Source of the DNA: Bacteroidales bacterium
GTDB lineage: Bacteria; Bacteroidota; Bacteroidia; Bacteroidales; UBA932
Direction of reading: 5' to 3'
Length of the DNA stretch: 64,000 nt
Assembly (NCBI GenBank): GCA_017548505.1
Contig: JAFYZX010000112.1
Location: forward strand, 1-64,000
The stretch's first letter is position 1, and every line of letters starts with the position of its first letter. The position numbers and the translations under genes were made by a program. The notes under the pieces are model-generated. The model worked only from the letters and a program-made list of their open reading frames with translations. It did no database searches and was not told where the DNA came from. Positions 32,343 to 41,121 of the stretch are shown here, one piece after another.

Positions 32343-32350
32343 CAAAGATA
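32343..32350 (-). promoter_or_regulatory. -7 box of the methyltransferase-lgt operon
   Basis: TATCTTTG on the reverse strand, 15 bp upstream of the ATG at 32328. Confidence 0.6.
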
Positions 32351-32372
32351 ATGCTTGTATTACATAACGCGA

Positions 32373-33233
32373 TTATTTCTTTCTGCCTTTCTTTTTTGGA
32401 AATGGCAGTTCATCTGCCGGCTGAATGTAATCTATCGCCTCCTCTGAACTCACAACACTGTGCCCAAGTCTTTTTTCAATATCTCCGCGAGTGGTTTTTG
32501 CAACCTCGGCACCTTCATGTGCTACGGTCGCATTCTCCTTCAAACCCTTCGGATTTCGTTCTTTGCTGATTTGGGTTGCGGTTTCTTCTGCAAGTGCACT
32601 CAAAAGCAGCTCAAGATTGGTCATATTATCTCGGAGATTCTCCTTTGTCAAGCCCTTGAACTTCTTGTATTCTTTTGTTGTAAAACCACTCCAGGTTTTA
32701 GACATCAAATCGGTAAGAAATGCAAAATCAACTTCTTGGGTAACACCGCCTCTTTTCCACTCGTCAGTGAGACCCTTTCTAATTTCTATTGATTTTATTC
32801 TGCGATTGATCCAAGCCTCCGAATAGCCGAGCCTTCGATAATCCGACACCGCCTGGTCTATACTCCTTTCGGGGTCTATCATCTGGTCTATGCGTTCAGA
32901 AGCAACTTTTGCCATCCATACCTTGAACGGCTCTGCTTTAGAAGATGGTATAGATTGAATTATGCGAAACATTTGTTGCATATCTGCCATATCTGTCATT
33001 CGCATTTTCCCATCTGCAGCTTTCATTTTGAAAGCGCTACAATTTGTAGCGGTTTCATTTCCCTCCTTCTTTAAACGGGTTTTAAGAACACGCCAATACT
33101 TTGCAGGGTCGGGACTCCCGGTAAGTACAGCCACAACATCCACCACGGAAAAGAACCACTTCTCCTTCTCTTCGTCCCAAACGGAACGGATCTTTCTGTC
33201 CTCGAACAGTTGAATCTTTTCTTTCTCGCTCAT
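32373..33233 (-). CDS. BRO-family (phage antirepressor-like) protein
   Basis: 286 residues. The N-terminal Bro-N domain (IRSVWDEEKEKWFFSVVDVV, VLTGSPDPAKYWRVLKTRLK, ADMQQMFRIIQSIPSSKAEP, FKVWMAKVASERIDQM) is followed by a helical middle (SIDQAVSDYRRLGYSEAWIN) and a C-terminal region with EVAKTTRGDIEKRLGHSVVS. The first part matches phage and chromosomal DNA-binding BRO proteins. No other phage genes are near, so it is a solitary accessory gene. Promoter box at 33260-33267. Confidence 0.85.
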   Translation of the reverse strand: MSEKEKIQLFEDRKIRSVWDEEKEKWFFSVVDVVAVLTGSPDPAKYWRVLKTRLKKEGNETATNCSAFKMKAADGKMRMTDMADMQQMFRIIQSIPSSKAEPFKVWMAKVASERIDQMIDPERSIDQAVSDYRRLGYSEAWINRRIKSIEIRKGLTDEWKRGGVTQEVDFAFLTDLMSKTWSGFTTKEYKKFKGLTKENLRDNMTNLELLLSALAEETATQISKERNPKGLKENATVAHEGAEVAKTTRGDIEKRLGHSVVSSEEAIDYIQPADELPFPKKKGRKK

Positions 33234-33259
33234 AACCTGAATATTTTAGTCTAACTGTA

Positions 33260-33267
33260 CAAATATA
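33260..33267 (-). promoter_or_regulatory. -7 box of the BRO gene
   Basis: TATATTTG on the reverse strand, 26 bp upstream of the ATG at 33233. Confidence 0.5.
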
Positions 33268-33295
33268 ACCTTTTCTGTCTTTGAAAATACTTTTT

Positions 33296-33303
33296 TATTT
33301 TTG
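33296..33303 (+). promoter_or_regulatory. -7 box of pgk
   Basis: TATTTTTG with a leader of about 45 nt before the pgk ATG at 33351. Confidence 0.55.
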
Positions 33304-33350
33304 CACCCGAAAAGCATTTTCTGATTGTTCAAAACTAATATCAATATAAT

Positions 33351-34607
33351 ATGCAGAAGTTTATCGACACTTACGATTTCAAAGGCAAGAAGGTTATTGC
33401 CAGGGTTGACTTCAATGTTCCGTTGGACAAGGATTTCAAGGTTACGGACGACACCAGAATACGCGCCGCAGTGCCTACTATCAAGAAGGTTCTGGAAGGT
33501 GGCGGATCCATCATACTTATGTCCCATCTGGGAAGGCCGAAGGGAGTGGACAAGAAATATTCCCTGGAGCACATAATCTACAAGGTTGAGGAACTTCTCG
33601 GGCAAAAGATCCAGTTCTGCCCGGATTGCCAGAAGGCAGACGAGGCCGCAAAGAACCTGAAGCCGGGAGATGTGCTGCTTCTCGAAAACCTGCGCTTCTA
33701 TGCAGAGGAGGAGGGTAAACCAAGAGGGCTCAGCGATGATGCCTCCGACGAGGAGAAGAAGGCCGCAAAGGCAAAGGTAAAGGAGAGCCAGAAGGAATTT
33801 ACAAAGCACCTGGCTTCTTACGCAGACTGCTACATCAACGATGCCTTCGGAACAGCCCACAGGGCTCACGCTTCCACTGCCCTCATCGCAGAGTATTTCC
33901 CTGAGGACAAGATGTTCGGTTATATTATGGAAGGAGAGATCAAGGCCATCGACAAGGTGATAAAGAATCCTCAGCACCCGGTTACAGCAATCATCGGCGG
34001 CAGCAAGGTTTCTTCCAAGATCGGCATTCTCCAGAACCTTGTGGAGAAGGTTGACAACCTGGTTATCGGCGGTGGAATGGCTTTCACCTTCGTTAAGGCC
34101 AAGGGCGGAAAGATTGGAAATTCTCTCTGTGAGGATGACCAGATCCAGGTGGCACTTGATATTCTGAAGACTGCCGAAGAGAAGGGCACAAAGGTCTTCA
34201 TTCCAAAATATGCCGTTGCCGCCAACCGCTTTGAGAACGATGCCACAAAGATGATTGTCAAAATCAACGAGATTCCGGACGGATGGATGGGAATGGATGC
34301 CGGAACAGATTTCCTGGTTGAGGTTGAGGAAGTTATACTGAACTCAAAGACAGTGCTCTGGAACGGCCCTGTAGGAGTATTCGAGATGCCTCGGTTTGCA
34401 GAGGGAACCCTCTACATCGCAAAGGCGCTTGCAAAGGCAACCCAGGAGAAGGGAGTATTCACCCTCGTTGGAGGCGGAGATTCGGTAGCTGCCGTTAACC
34501 AGATGGGTTATGCAGACAAGGTAAGCTATGTTTCCACCGGCGGCGGTGCTATGCTGGAAAGCCTTGAGGGCAAAGTCCTCCCTGGCATCCAGGCCATTAT
34601 GGAATAA
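33351..34607 (+). CDS. pgk: Phosphoglycerate kinase
   Basis: 418 residues, full length. [94 protein letters not shown] and the ATP-binding end [20 protein letters not shown] with [19 protein letters not shown]. Glycolytic enzyme; an acidic insert ([20 protein letters not shown]) as in other Bacteroidota. Ends in a strong terminator. Confidence 0.98.
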   Translation: MQKFIDTYDFKGKKVIARVDFNVPLDKDFKVTDDTRIRAAVPTIKKVLEGGGSIILMSHLGRPKGVDKKYSLEHIIYKVEELLGQKIQFCPDCQKADEAAKNLKPGDVLLLENLRFYAEEEGKPRGLSDDASDEEKKAAKAKVKESQKEFTKHLASYADCYINDAFGTAHRAHASTALIAEYFPEDKMFGYIMEGEIKAIDKVIKNPQHPVTAIIGGSKVSSKIGILQNLVEKVDNLVIGGGMAFTFVKAKGGKIGNSLCEDDQIQVALDILKTAEEKGTKVFIPKYAVAANRFENDATKMIVKINEIPDGWMGMDAGTDFLVEVEEVILNSKTVLWNGPVGVFEMPRFAEGTLYIAKALAKATQEKGVFTLVGGGDSVAAVNQMGYADKVSYVSTGGGAMLESLEGKVLPGIQAIME

Positions 34608-34623
34608 CATTTCCGGGCACAAG

Positions 34624-34658
34624 AAAAAAGGTCTCGCGATTATTAGCGAGACCTTTTT
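34624..34658. terminator. Strong bidirectional terminator
   Basis: GGTCTCGC (34630-34637) and GCGAGACC (34646-34653) form a perfect 8-bp stem, flanked by A6 on the left and T5 on the right; serves pgk and the convergent barrel gene. Confidence 0.9.
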
Positions 34659-34669
34659 CTTTTATGCTG

Positions 34670-35320
34670 TTAGAAGAAGTAACCTACCCCGACAGCCAAC
34701 TGGAGATTTTTATATACCGGAGGAGCTGAGCCGATCCAGTCTCCTCTGGTTCTGTTGAAAACATCAGGACTAACGTTTATGTTTATGTTAAACCTGTTGA
34801 CATTGAGTTCGGCCCCAAATCTTAATCTTAAATTGTTCTTGTTCAGTGTAGAATATGACGTCGTTATCTTTCCGTCACCCTCTTTCTCCGCAAAACGCAA
34901 AATCCTTCGGTAATTAACTCCTCCATAAATGCCGATTTGCATTTTATCGTTGATGTTGAAATCATAACCTATAGACAAGACAGCTCCCACGCCTGTTTCT
35001 CTTAACCGTTCCGCAGCCCAAGCCCAATAGCCATCTGTATGTTTAATGCCTTTTTTGCCCACAGGCAAATCCAAATGATATAATTCTGCCGTTTCCTCCA
35101 TAAACAATCCTCTGCCGCTTGTTAAATACTGCCTTGCACCAAATTCCAAAGAAACACCTCCTATCGATCTATGAGGCGATATCAACTTGTCATTATGCTC
35201 ACCATAGAAGAAACTATAGACATAACTTGTTCTGCCTATCCAGTAGTTGCTTTTCTCTCTCTGAGCCAGCAACATTGTGCAACTCAAAAGAAGAGCAAGA
35301 GACAAAAAATACTTTTTCAT
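34670..35320 (-). CDS. Outer-membrane beta-barrel protein
   Basis: 216 residues with a signal peptide (MKKYFLSLALLLSCTMLLAQ). The mature chain has alternating beta strands (GGVSLEFGARQYLTSGRGLF, GVGAVLSIGYDFNINDKMQI, LRLRFGAELNVNRFNININV) and ends in ...NLQLAVGVGYFF, with the terminal Phe of outer-membrane barrels. Size fits an 8-strand barrel. No specific function. Promoter box at 35349-35356. Confidence 0.75.
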   Translation of the reverse strand: MKKYFLSLALLLSCTMLLAQREKSNYWIGRTSYVYSFFYGEHNDKLISPHRSIGGVSLEFGARQYLTSGRGLFMEETAELYHLDLPVGKKGIKHTDGYWAWAAERLRETGVGAVLSIGYDFNINDKMQIGIYGGVNYRRILRFAEKEGDGKITTSYSTLNKNNLRLRFGAELNVNRFNININVSPDVFNRTRGDWIGSAPPVYKNLQLAVGVGYFF

Positions 35321-35348
35321 AATATTGCGGATACAATTTTCTTCTATG

Positions 35349-35356
35349 CAAATATA
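35349..35356 (-). promoter_or_regulatory. -7 box of the barrel gene
   Basis: TATATTTG on the reverse strand, 29 bp upstream of the ATG at 35320, in an AT dinucleotide run. Confidence 0.5.
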
Positions 35357-35378
35357 TATATATCAGCAGATTGTCAAG

Positions 35379-36182
35379 TTAAATCAGCGGGATGGTTCTG
35401 AGGCGCAATCGGCAGGCTTCCGTTTCCTCGCTGTTTTCGGGAAGAAACTGGAGTATCTTGAATCCGTAGTCTGAAGAGCTGTCCGCCTCATTAAATGACG
35501 GAACGTTTCTGTAAATCCTGATTGGAACCTCAGGCCTTCCTTCTGCAACGTATGCTATATCCAGGCGCTTGATGTTGTTCTCGCGATGCCAGGAAAGAGG
35601 GAAGGTATCGAGAATATGGTCCACATATCTCATTGAGTTGATGTGACCGTTGAAATCCACATCGCTGAAGAAAGTGGGCACTTCTCTTGCCAGAGAAATG
35701 TCCTCCATCTGCACTCTTACCGGCTTTGCTATCGGAACTTCAAGGAAATCGGGAGAATCCGGTTCAACGACAAATTCCATAATTGTCCCGTTTTTCACCT
35801 CCAGCAGGTTTTCCGGATGGCGGGTGGTTGTGTCTATCATAGCCCATACGCTTCTTCCCCATCCGAGCACTTCTCCGGTAGAGTCTACCGTCATCCTGAA
35901 GTTTCGGTTGGTGAACAGCGGATGGACTTTTTCCACCCAGGTTTCAACGGCTATGATTTCGTGGCGTGAGGGAATCCTCATCATCTCGACGGCAAGACGG
36001 GAGAGAACCCAGGTCTTGCCGTGAGCGTTGAGGTAATCTGTTCCGAACCCTCTTTCGGAGGAATGGTAGTCCGCAGAACTCAGCATCATGTTCACAAGAA
36101 AGCTGAATCTCAGCATCTTGCGGACATTGCACTGGTACTGTTCTATTTTGAAATTATAACTGCCTTTCTTCGGGAGAGACAT
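35379..36182 (-). CDS. Acyl-ACP thioesterase
   Basis: 267 residues made of two hotdog domains, as in bacterial and plant FatA/FatB enzymes. First domain: KMLRFSFLVNMMLSSADYHS, KTWVLSRLAVEMMRIPSRHE, WGRSVWAMIDTTTRHPENLL. Second domain: FFSDVDFNGHINSMRYVDHI, with the Asn-His pair of the catalytic region, and IKRLDIAYVAEGRPEVPIRI. It releases fatty acids from acyl carrier protein. Its ATG overlaps the frr stop (TAATG), forming a pyrH-frr-thioesterase operon. Confidence 0.9.
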   Translation of the reverse strand: MSLPKKGSYNFKIEQYQCNVRKMLRFSFLVNMMLSSADYHSSERGFGTDYLNAHGKTWVLSRLAVEMMRIPSRHEIIAVETWVEKVHPLFTNRNFRMTVDSTGEVLGWGRSVWAMIDTTTRHPENLLEVKNGTIMEFVVEPDSPDFLEVPIAKPVRVQMEDISLAREVPTFFSDVDFNGHINSMRYVDHILDTFPLSWHRENNIKRLDIAYVAEGRPEVPIRIYRNVPSFNEADSSSDYGFKILQFLPENSEETEACRLRLRTIPLI

Positions 36183-36748
36183 TATACGGTCATTATTTCC
36201 TTCTCCTTGGCCGCAACGATCTCGTCCACCTTCTTGGTGAAGGTATCGGTGTGCTTCTGGATTTCTACCTCGGCATCCTTGCAGATATCTTCCTCAAGAC
36301 CGTCTTTCTTGAACTTCTTGTGAGCCTCCACAACTTCTCTTCTGGCATTGCGGATACTCATCTTTGCGTTCTCTCCGGCACCCCTTGCCTGCTTGCACAG
36401 ATCTTTTCTCCTTTCCTCTGTCAATGGCGGGATGTTGATTCTCACGTTCTCTCCGTTGTTGATTGGAGTGAAGCCCAAGTTGGCATCCATAATGGCCTTT
36501 ACGATAGGGCCTACCATCTTCTTCTCCCAAGGCTGCACAATCATGCTCTTAGGATCAGGAGTTGTAATTGAAGCAACCTTTGGAATAGCGGTCGGCGAGC
36601 CATAATAGTCCACCATAACGTTGTTGAGCACTGCAGGGTTGGCCTTGCCTGCACGGTAGGTCTTAAGGTCTTCCTCAAGGTGCGTGATGGCGTTCTCCAT
36701 CTTGGCAACGCCCTGCGCAATGTTGTCTTTAGAAACTTTGATTTCCAT
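36182..36748 (-). CDS. frr: Ribosome recycling factor
   Basis: 188 residues: MENAITHLEEDLKTYRAGKA, LNNVMVDYYGSPTAIPKVAS, PWEKKMVGPIVKAIMDANLG, VRINIPPLTEERRKDLCKQA and the final three-helix-bundle helix. It splits post-termination ribosomes with EF-G. 17 bp after pyrH, the usual gene order. Confidence 0.97.
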   Translation of the reverse strand: MEIKVSKDNIAQGVAKMENAITHLEEDLKTYRAGKANPAVLNNVMVDYYGSPTAIPKVASITTPDPKSMIVQPWEKKMVGPIVKAIMDANLGFTPINNGENVRINIPPLTEERRKDLCKQARGAGENAKMSIRNARREVVEAHKKFKKDGLEEDICKDAEVEIQKHTDTFTKKVDEIVAAKEKEIMTV

Positions 36749-36765
36749 ATCTTATTGTTTTTGTA

Positions 36766-37476
36766 TTATCCGTTGTCGACCACGGTTCCTATATTCTCTC
36801 CTGCAAGCAGGCGGTTTAGGTTAACCGGATCAGTCATGTCAAAGACCTCTATAGGAATATCGTTTTCCTTGCACATCGTAAAGGCGGTCTGGTCCATAAC
36901 CTTCAGATTATCAGCCAGCGCCTTGTCAAATGTAAGGTGGTCGTACCTTGTTGCCGTAGGGTCTTTCTTCGGGTCTGCGGTGTACACCCCATCAACTTTC
37001 GTGCCCTTGAGAAGAGCGTCCGCCTCTATCTCGCAGGCCTTCAGACTTGCTGCGGAATCTGTGGTGAAGAACGGGTTGCCCGTTCCTCCTGTAAATATTG
37101 CCACTCCGCCACTGGCAAGAACTTCCATTACCCTGTCCTTGTTGAAGTGCCTTGCAAACGGCTCCATCGGATGCGGGGTAAAGACCTCGGCCTTGATGCC
37201 CTCGTCTTCTATGAAGATTCCCAAAGCCTTGCCGTTAATTACGGTTGCCAGCATTCCCATCTGGTCTCCCTTCACGCGGTCAAAGCCTTCCTTTACTCCA
37301 CTCATTCCGCGGAAGATATTTCCTCCGCCCACAACTATTCCTATCTGACATCCGGCCCGAACGGCCTTTGCTATTTCCACTGCGTAAGACTTGATTACAT
37401 CAGAATCCAGTCCCTGTCCGTCTGCTCCGCCCATGGCCTCGCCGCTGAGCTTGAGCAATACCCTGTTGTATTTCAT
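36766..37476 (-). CDS. pyrH: UMP kinase
   Basis: 236 residues from the ATG at 37476, which gives the canonical N terminus MKYNRVLLKLSGEAMGG; the longer frame reaching 38130 overlaps frdC and is not coding. Motifs: IGIVVGGGNIFRG, GDQMGMLATVINGKALG, VAIFTGGTGNPFFTTDSAA, LKGTKVDGVYTADPKKDPTA. It phosphorylates UMP in pyrimidine synthesis. First gene of the pyrH-frr-thioesterase unit; divergent from frdC. Confidence 0.97.
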   Translation of the reverse strand: MKYNRVLLKLSGEAMGGADGQGLDSDVIKSYAVEIAKAVRAGCQIGIVVGGGNIFRGMSGVKEGFDRVKGDQMGMLATVINGKALGIFIEDEGIKAEVFTPHPMEPFARHFNKDRVMEVLASGGVAIFTGGTGNPFFTTDSAASLKACEIEADALLKGTKVDGVYTADPKKDPTATRYDHLTFDKALADNLKVMDQTAFTMCKENDIPIEVFDMTDPVNLNRLLAGENIGTVVDNG

Positions 37477-37539
37477 AAAACTGATTTTCTTTACAAACAA
37501 CGAAATTAACCAAATAAAGCAATAAATGCAACTGTGTGA

Positions 37540-37547
37540 TAACTTTG
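37540..37547 (+). promoter_or_regulatory. -7 box of frdC
   Basis: TAACTTTG, with a leader of about 65 nt before the ATG at 37618. Confidence 0.5.
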
Positions 37548-37617
37548 CTTTTCCCGAAAACCTTGTGTATATTGCATCGTTTTTCAGGGAAGAATATTTA
37601 AAACTACAGATATTTAT

Positions 37618-38286
37618 ATGGCTAACATATTTACAACCTCTATCGGCAAGAAGGTGATAATGAGCCTCAGCGGCTTGTTTCTGATTATATTTCTGACCCT
37701 TCACGCCGTACTTAACGGAGCATATCTGCTGCCTAACGGAGCGGAGAATTTCAATGCCGTATGCGAGTTTATGTCTCTGGGCATCATCAAGGTGATGGTT
37801 CCAGTGCTGGCATTCGGCTTCTTCATCCACATTCTCTATGCCTTTATTCTCTATCTTCATGATTACAAGGCAAGAGGAAAGGAAAGATATGCCGTAACCA
37901 ACAGGACCAATGCCGATATGGCATCCAAGAACATGGTTATACTTGGCCTTCTGATCCTGATAGGAATTCTCCTTCACCTTACCCATTTCTGGGCAAAGAT
38001 GCAGATGCAGGAATTCCTCGGAAAAGAGTCTATAACTGGAGCCGAGGGAATGGTTATGACGTTCAAATGCTGGTGGATTTACGCCATCTACATTGTATGG
38101 TTCATAATCCTGTGGTTCCACCTGACTCACGGATTCTGGAGCGCATTCCAGTCTATGGGATGGAATAACGACAAGTGGCTGAGAAGACTGCAGTGGATAG
38201 GATACATTTACGCAACCATCCTGGTTGTGCTGTTCATAGCAGTTGCCACAAAGGCATTCCTGGTTGCAAACGGCTGCATAGGCTAG
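37618..38286 (+). CDS. frdC: Succinate dehydrogenase / fumarate reductase cytochrome b subunit
   Basis: 222 residues with five membrane helices, the type B (SdhC/FrdC) diheme anchor: SIGKKVIMSLSGLFLIIFLT, LHAVLNGAYLL, GFFIHILYAFILYLHDYKAR, LHLTHFWAKMQM and FHLTHGFWSAFQSMGW. The His residues in LHAV, FFIH, HLTH and FHLTH are heme-ligand candidates. The flavoprotein (frdA) and iron-sulfur (frdB) genes, normally next downstream, are absent: hemW follows on the other strand, sharing its stop tetranucleotide CTAG. Confidence 0.92.
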   Translation: MANIFTTSIGKKVIMSLSGLFLIIFLTLHAVLNGAYLLPNGAENFNAVCEFMSLGIIKVMVPVLAFGFFIHILYAFILYLHDYKARGKERYAVTNRTNADMASKNMVILGLLILIGILLHLTHFWAKMQMQEFLGKESITGAEGMVMTFKCWWIYAIYIVWFIILWFHLTHGFWSAFQSMGWNNDKWLRRLQWIGYIYATILVVLFIAVATKAFLVANGCIG

Positions 38287-39431
38287 CAGACGAAAAGCTC
38301 TCTTATGATACCGTCCGAGATGAAAAACCGCTCGGGCGGTATTTTTATTGTGCCGTCTTTGGTGAGGGTAATCAGGCCCTTGCTTTCCATTGCGGAAATT
38401 TTTGGAAGAAGGTCTGAAAGGAAAACCGGAGACTGAGGAGCGCAGTTTCTCAAGGTGTTAAGGCTTACACCATTAGTGGTTCTGAGGCCGAGCATAAGGA
38501 TCTCGTTGAAAACATCCTCCGGAGAAAGGGTTTCCCCTTCTCTTATTTGCAGGGTTGAAAGGTCGCACCAGGTAGCAATGTCTGAAGTGTTCCACTCCCT
38601 GTTTTTCCCTATAAAGGAATGGGCCCCCGGGCCAAGGCCAAGATAAGGAGTGCGGTTCCAGTAGGATGAGTTGTGGAGACTTTTGTTTTTTTCCGTTTTG
38701 CAGAAATTGGAAACCTCGTACTGGATGTAGCCGGCTTCCTTTAATTTCTTCTGGAGAAGAGTGTACATCTCTTCGCTCTCTTCCTGGGACGGAAGGGAGA
38801 AATCACCGGTTTTTTCCATTCTTTCAAGCGGAGTTTCCGGATCTATGCCCATCTGGTAGGCGGAAATGTGTTCCGGATTGAGCATTATGATTTTGTCCAG
38901 ATTGTCTTCCCAGTCTTTGATTGTCATCAGCGGGAAGCCGAAAATAAGGTCCAGGCTGATATTGTCAAAGCCTGCTTTCCTTAGGATGTGGTAAGCATTG
39001 ATAGCCGTTTTGCTATCGTGGCGGCGGCGCATCCATCTAAGGTGGCTGTCCTTGAAAGACTGAACACCCATACTCACCCTGTTTACCCCCATTTTCCTCA
39101 GCGATGCGGCATAATCTTCAGTGATGTCGTCGGGATTGACTTCAACCGTGAACTCATATTCCTCTGCTATTTTGAAGGTTTCCCTAATCGCGGAGACGGC
39201 TTCCTGAAGTGTGTCTGGGAGCAGGACTGATGGAGTTCCCCCGCCTATGTAAAGCGTCTTTATTCTTTGGTCGCTTTCATAAAGGGAAGAAAAGAAATCC
39301 CTGCGCCCGGAGATTTCTCTTTTAAGCGCAGGGATGTACTTTTGTCTCAAGCCTCTTGAGACGGTTGAGCAGAAGCCGCAATAAATGCACCTTGAGTTGC
39401 AGAACGGAACGTGCAGATATATGCCGGCCAT
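38283..39431 (-). CDS. hemW: Radical SAM heme chaperone HemW
   Basis: 382 residues. Radical SAM cluster motif YLHVPFCNSRCIYCGFCS (CxxxCxxC followed by FC, as in HemW), IKTLYIGGGTPSVLLPDTL, FTVEVNPDDITEDYAASLRK, GVNRVSMGVQSFKDSHLRWM, SLDLIFGFPLMTIKDWEDNL and a late YLGLGPGAHSFIG. HemW relatives insert heme into respiratory proteins and are often mis-called coproporphyrinogen oxidase. The convergent neighbour is a heme-binding subunit, fitting but not proof. Confidence 0.93.
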   Translation of the reverse strand: MAGIYLHVPFCNSRCIYCGFCSTVSRGLRQKYIPALKREISGRRDFFSSLYESDQRIKTLYIGGGTPSVLLPDTLQEAVSAIRETFKIAEEYEFTVEVNPDDITEDYAASLRKMGVNRVSMGVQSFKDSHLRWMRRRHDSKTAINAYHILRKAGFDNISLDLIFGFPLMTIKDWEDNLDKIIMLNPEHISAYQMGIDPETPLERMEKTGDFSLPSQEESEEMYTLLQKKLKEAGYIQYEVSNFCKTEKNKSLHNSSYWNRTPYLGLGPGAHSFIGKNREWNTSDIATWCDLSTLQIREGETLSPEDVFNEILMLGLRTTNGVSLNTLRNCAPQSPVFLSDLLPKISAMESKGLITLTKDGTIKIPPERFFISDGIIRELFVC

Positions 39432-39438
39432 TTCTGGG

Positions 39439-40308
39439 CTATTTCAGATGCACCTCGGCAGTTCCGATCTTGCCCTTTTCCGTGTAGGCTTCTGCGGTGT
39501 AGGTTCCCTTCTCGAGCTCGGCTCCCGGAGTGAAGTAGATGCTTACGTCCAGCTCCTGGCCCTGATAGTCAACCTCACGGGAAGCGGAATAGATCATCTG
39601 CTCTCCTCCGCAGGTAAATACCTGCTGTCCGCCGTCCGTCATAAGCACTCCATCCGGATCCTTGATCCTGATGTAGATGGTCATCGGGCCTGTCTGGGCA
39701 ATAGCGTTCTCTACAAGAGAGAGGCTTACGCGGAACTGCTCTGTACGGGAAGAACGCTCCATGCTCTTGCCTCTGCGGTTAAGAGCCACGATGGAAAGGC
39801 CTCTTCCGCGGATGGTGGAGCCTTCGTCAATCTTCTTGCTCTGCTCCTCTATCTTCTTGGCCTGGGCCTCGTTCTTGGCGGTGGTCTCCTGAACCTGTTT
39901 CTTGGCCTCGGTAACCTCCTCCTTGAGAGCGATGTTCATCTGGTTGAGGGAATCTATCTGCTTGATGTATCCGCGCATAATCGATCGCAGAGTACCAAGT
40001 TCCTTCTCATACTTGCGCAGCTGGGAAGCGTTGCTGGCCTCGGTCTTCTTGACCTTCTCTATGAGCTCGGCGACCTTCTGCCTTTCTATCTGGAGCTGCG
40101 TGTTGATAGTGTCGTTTGTAGAAGACAGGGAAGCGTAGTCCTGCTGGAGCTGCGCGATCTGGTTTGTCAGATCCTCCTTGTCCACGGTCAGTTCCTGAAC
40201 AACCTCCTTGACCTCAGTCTTCTTGCTCAGCTGTGCTATAAGTACACCCGCCAGTACCAGAATGATGGCGGAAAGCACTCCGATGATGATCTTCAGTTTC
40301 TTTTCCAT
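39439..40308 (-). CDS. Membrane-anchored coiled-coil protein of unknown function
   Basis: 289 residues. One N-terminal TM helix (LKIIIGVLSAIILVLAGVLI), a long coiled coil about 30-165 rich in Glu, Lys, Gln (LTNQIAQLQQDYASLSSTND, AELIEKVKKTEASNASQLRK), and a beta-rich C-terminal domain (TEQFRVSLSLVENAIAQTGP, MTIYIRIKDPDGVLMTDGGQ, TYTAEAYTEKGKIGTAEVHL). The arrangement places the tail in the periplasm. Conserved look, but no function known to me. Promoter box at 40331-40338. Confidence 0.8.
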   Translation of the reverse strand: MEKKLKIIIGVLSAIILVLAGVLIAQLSKKTEVKEVVQELTVDKEDLTNQIAQLQQDYASLSSTNDTINTQLQIERQKVAELIEKVKKTEASNASQLRKYEKELGTLRSIMRGYIKQIDSLNQMNIALKEEVTEAKKQVQETTAKNEAQAKKIEEQSKKIDEGSTIRGRGLSIVALNRRGKSMERSSRTEQFRVSLSLVENAIAQTGPMTIYIRIKDPDGVLMTDGGQQVFTCGGEQMIYSASREVDYQGQELDVSIYFTPGAELEKGTYTAEAYTEKGKIGTAEVHLK

Positions 40309-40330
40309 AACACTTGTTTGTCTTGTTGGG

Positions 40331-40338
40331 CAAAAATA
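40331..40338 (-). promoter_or_regulatory. -7 box of the coiled-coil gene
   Basis: TATTTTTG on the reverse strand, 23 bp upstream of the ATG at 40308. Confidence 0.5.
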
Positions 40339-40352
40339 GCAATAAAAATGTT

Positions 40353-40360
40353 TACTTTTG
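40353..40360 (+). promoter_or_regulatory. -7 box of the small membrane protein gene
   Basis: TACTTTTG, 25 bp before the ATG at 40386; back to back with the coiled-coil gene's promoter. Confidence 0.5.
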
Positions 40361-40385
40361 CCCCCGCATAATAAATGTTGCGGCT

Positions 40386-40877
40386 ATGTTAAGATATATT
40401 ATACGTTCTCTAAAATGCCTGATTATAGTGGGCATAATGTTCTCTATTGTGGTGCTGGTAATGTTCTACACATCCGAACATGACGCAAATCTCAGGCCAT
40501 GGAACCTTTTTGACGGCAACTGGACCAAGGTAATCCTGTTCTTTGTGGCATACGCCGCCGTTTATCCGCTAATCGGATACAGCAAAAGGGAGATTGCCTT
40601 TGGAGAAGGATTTTCCGAAAGAAGGCAGGAGATTGCCGGAGTTCTCCGCGATATGAACTTTGTGCCGGAAGACGTGATCAGGTCCGAAAGCACGGAAGTC
40701 CTTAAACTCCACAACAACAGCGGCATAATCAGAGCCCTGAGGCTCTGGGAAGACACGCTGACTTTGACCTCCAACGACGGAATGCTTACCGTTGAGGGCC
40801 AGAGAAAAGACGTTGTAAGGGCATCGATGAGAATTGAATCCTATCTTGCAAAACGGACAGACCAGAACCAGGAATAA
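40386..40877 (+). CDS. Small two-TM membrane protein, conserved hypothetical
   Basis: 163 residues from the ATG at 40386. Two TM helices (CLIIVGIMFSIVVLVMFYTS and WTKVILFFVAYAAVYPLIGY) and a cytosolic C-terminal domain of about 90 residues (RREIAGVLRD-like helix, then VLKLHNNSGIIRALRLWEDT, LTLTSNDGMLTVEGQRKDVV). I recognise no named family. The next gene starts 4 bp after its stop, so the pair is co-transcribed. Confidence 0.8.
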   Translation: MLRYIIRSLKCLIIVGIMFSIVVLVMFYTSEHDANLRPWNLFDGNWTKVILFFVAYAAVYPLIGYSKREIAFGEGFSERRQEIAGVLRDMNFVPEDVIRSESTEVLKLHNNSGIIRALRLWEDTLTLTSNDGMLTVEGQRKDVVRASMRIESYLAKRTDQNQE

Positions 40878-40881
40878 GACT

Positions 40882-41121
40882 ATGAGAACTCTCAAGAAAT
40901 ATCTCAACGCGATGAGCGCCAACATAGACAAGGGCCTTCTGGAAAGCGAAGGTATCCAGGCGCAGGTTCTGCACCAGAACATGCCATACGTCGGCATATC
41001 CTACAAGCTTGCCGTAGAACTCATAGTCAACGACGAGGACTACGACAGGGCTCTCAAGATTCTCGAAGAGGCAGAGGCCAACCAGAGAGAATTGGGAGAT
41101 GAACTTCCAGAGGAAGACTAG
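40882..41121 (+). CDS. DUF2007-like small protein
   Basis: 79 residues from the ATG at 40882. The chain (YLNAMSANIDKGLLESEGIQ, AQVLHQNMPYVGISYKLAVE, LIVNDEDYDRALKILEEAEA) fits the DUF2007 putative signal-transducing fold of about 70 residues that recurs in Bacteroidota. Its stop overlaps that of the convergent DUF3109 gene in a CTAG. Confidence 0.8.
   Translation: MRTLKKYLNAMSANIDKGLLESEGIQAQVLHQNMPYVGISYKLAVELIVNDEDYDRALKILEEAEANQRELGDELPEED

Noticed and set aside
36766..38130. Extended pyrH reading frame (454 codons)
   Set aside because: The upstream part overlaps frdC on the other strand; the canonical UMP kinase N terminus starts at 37476.
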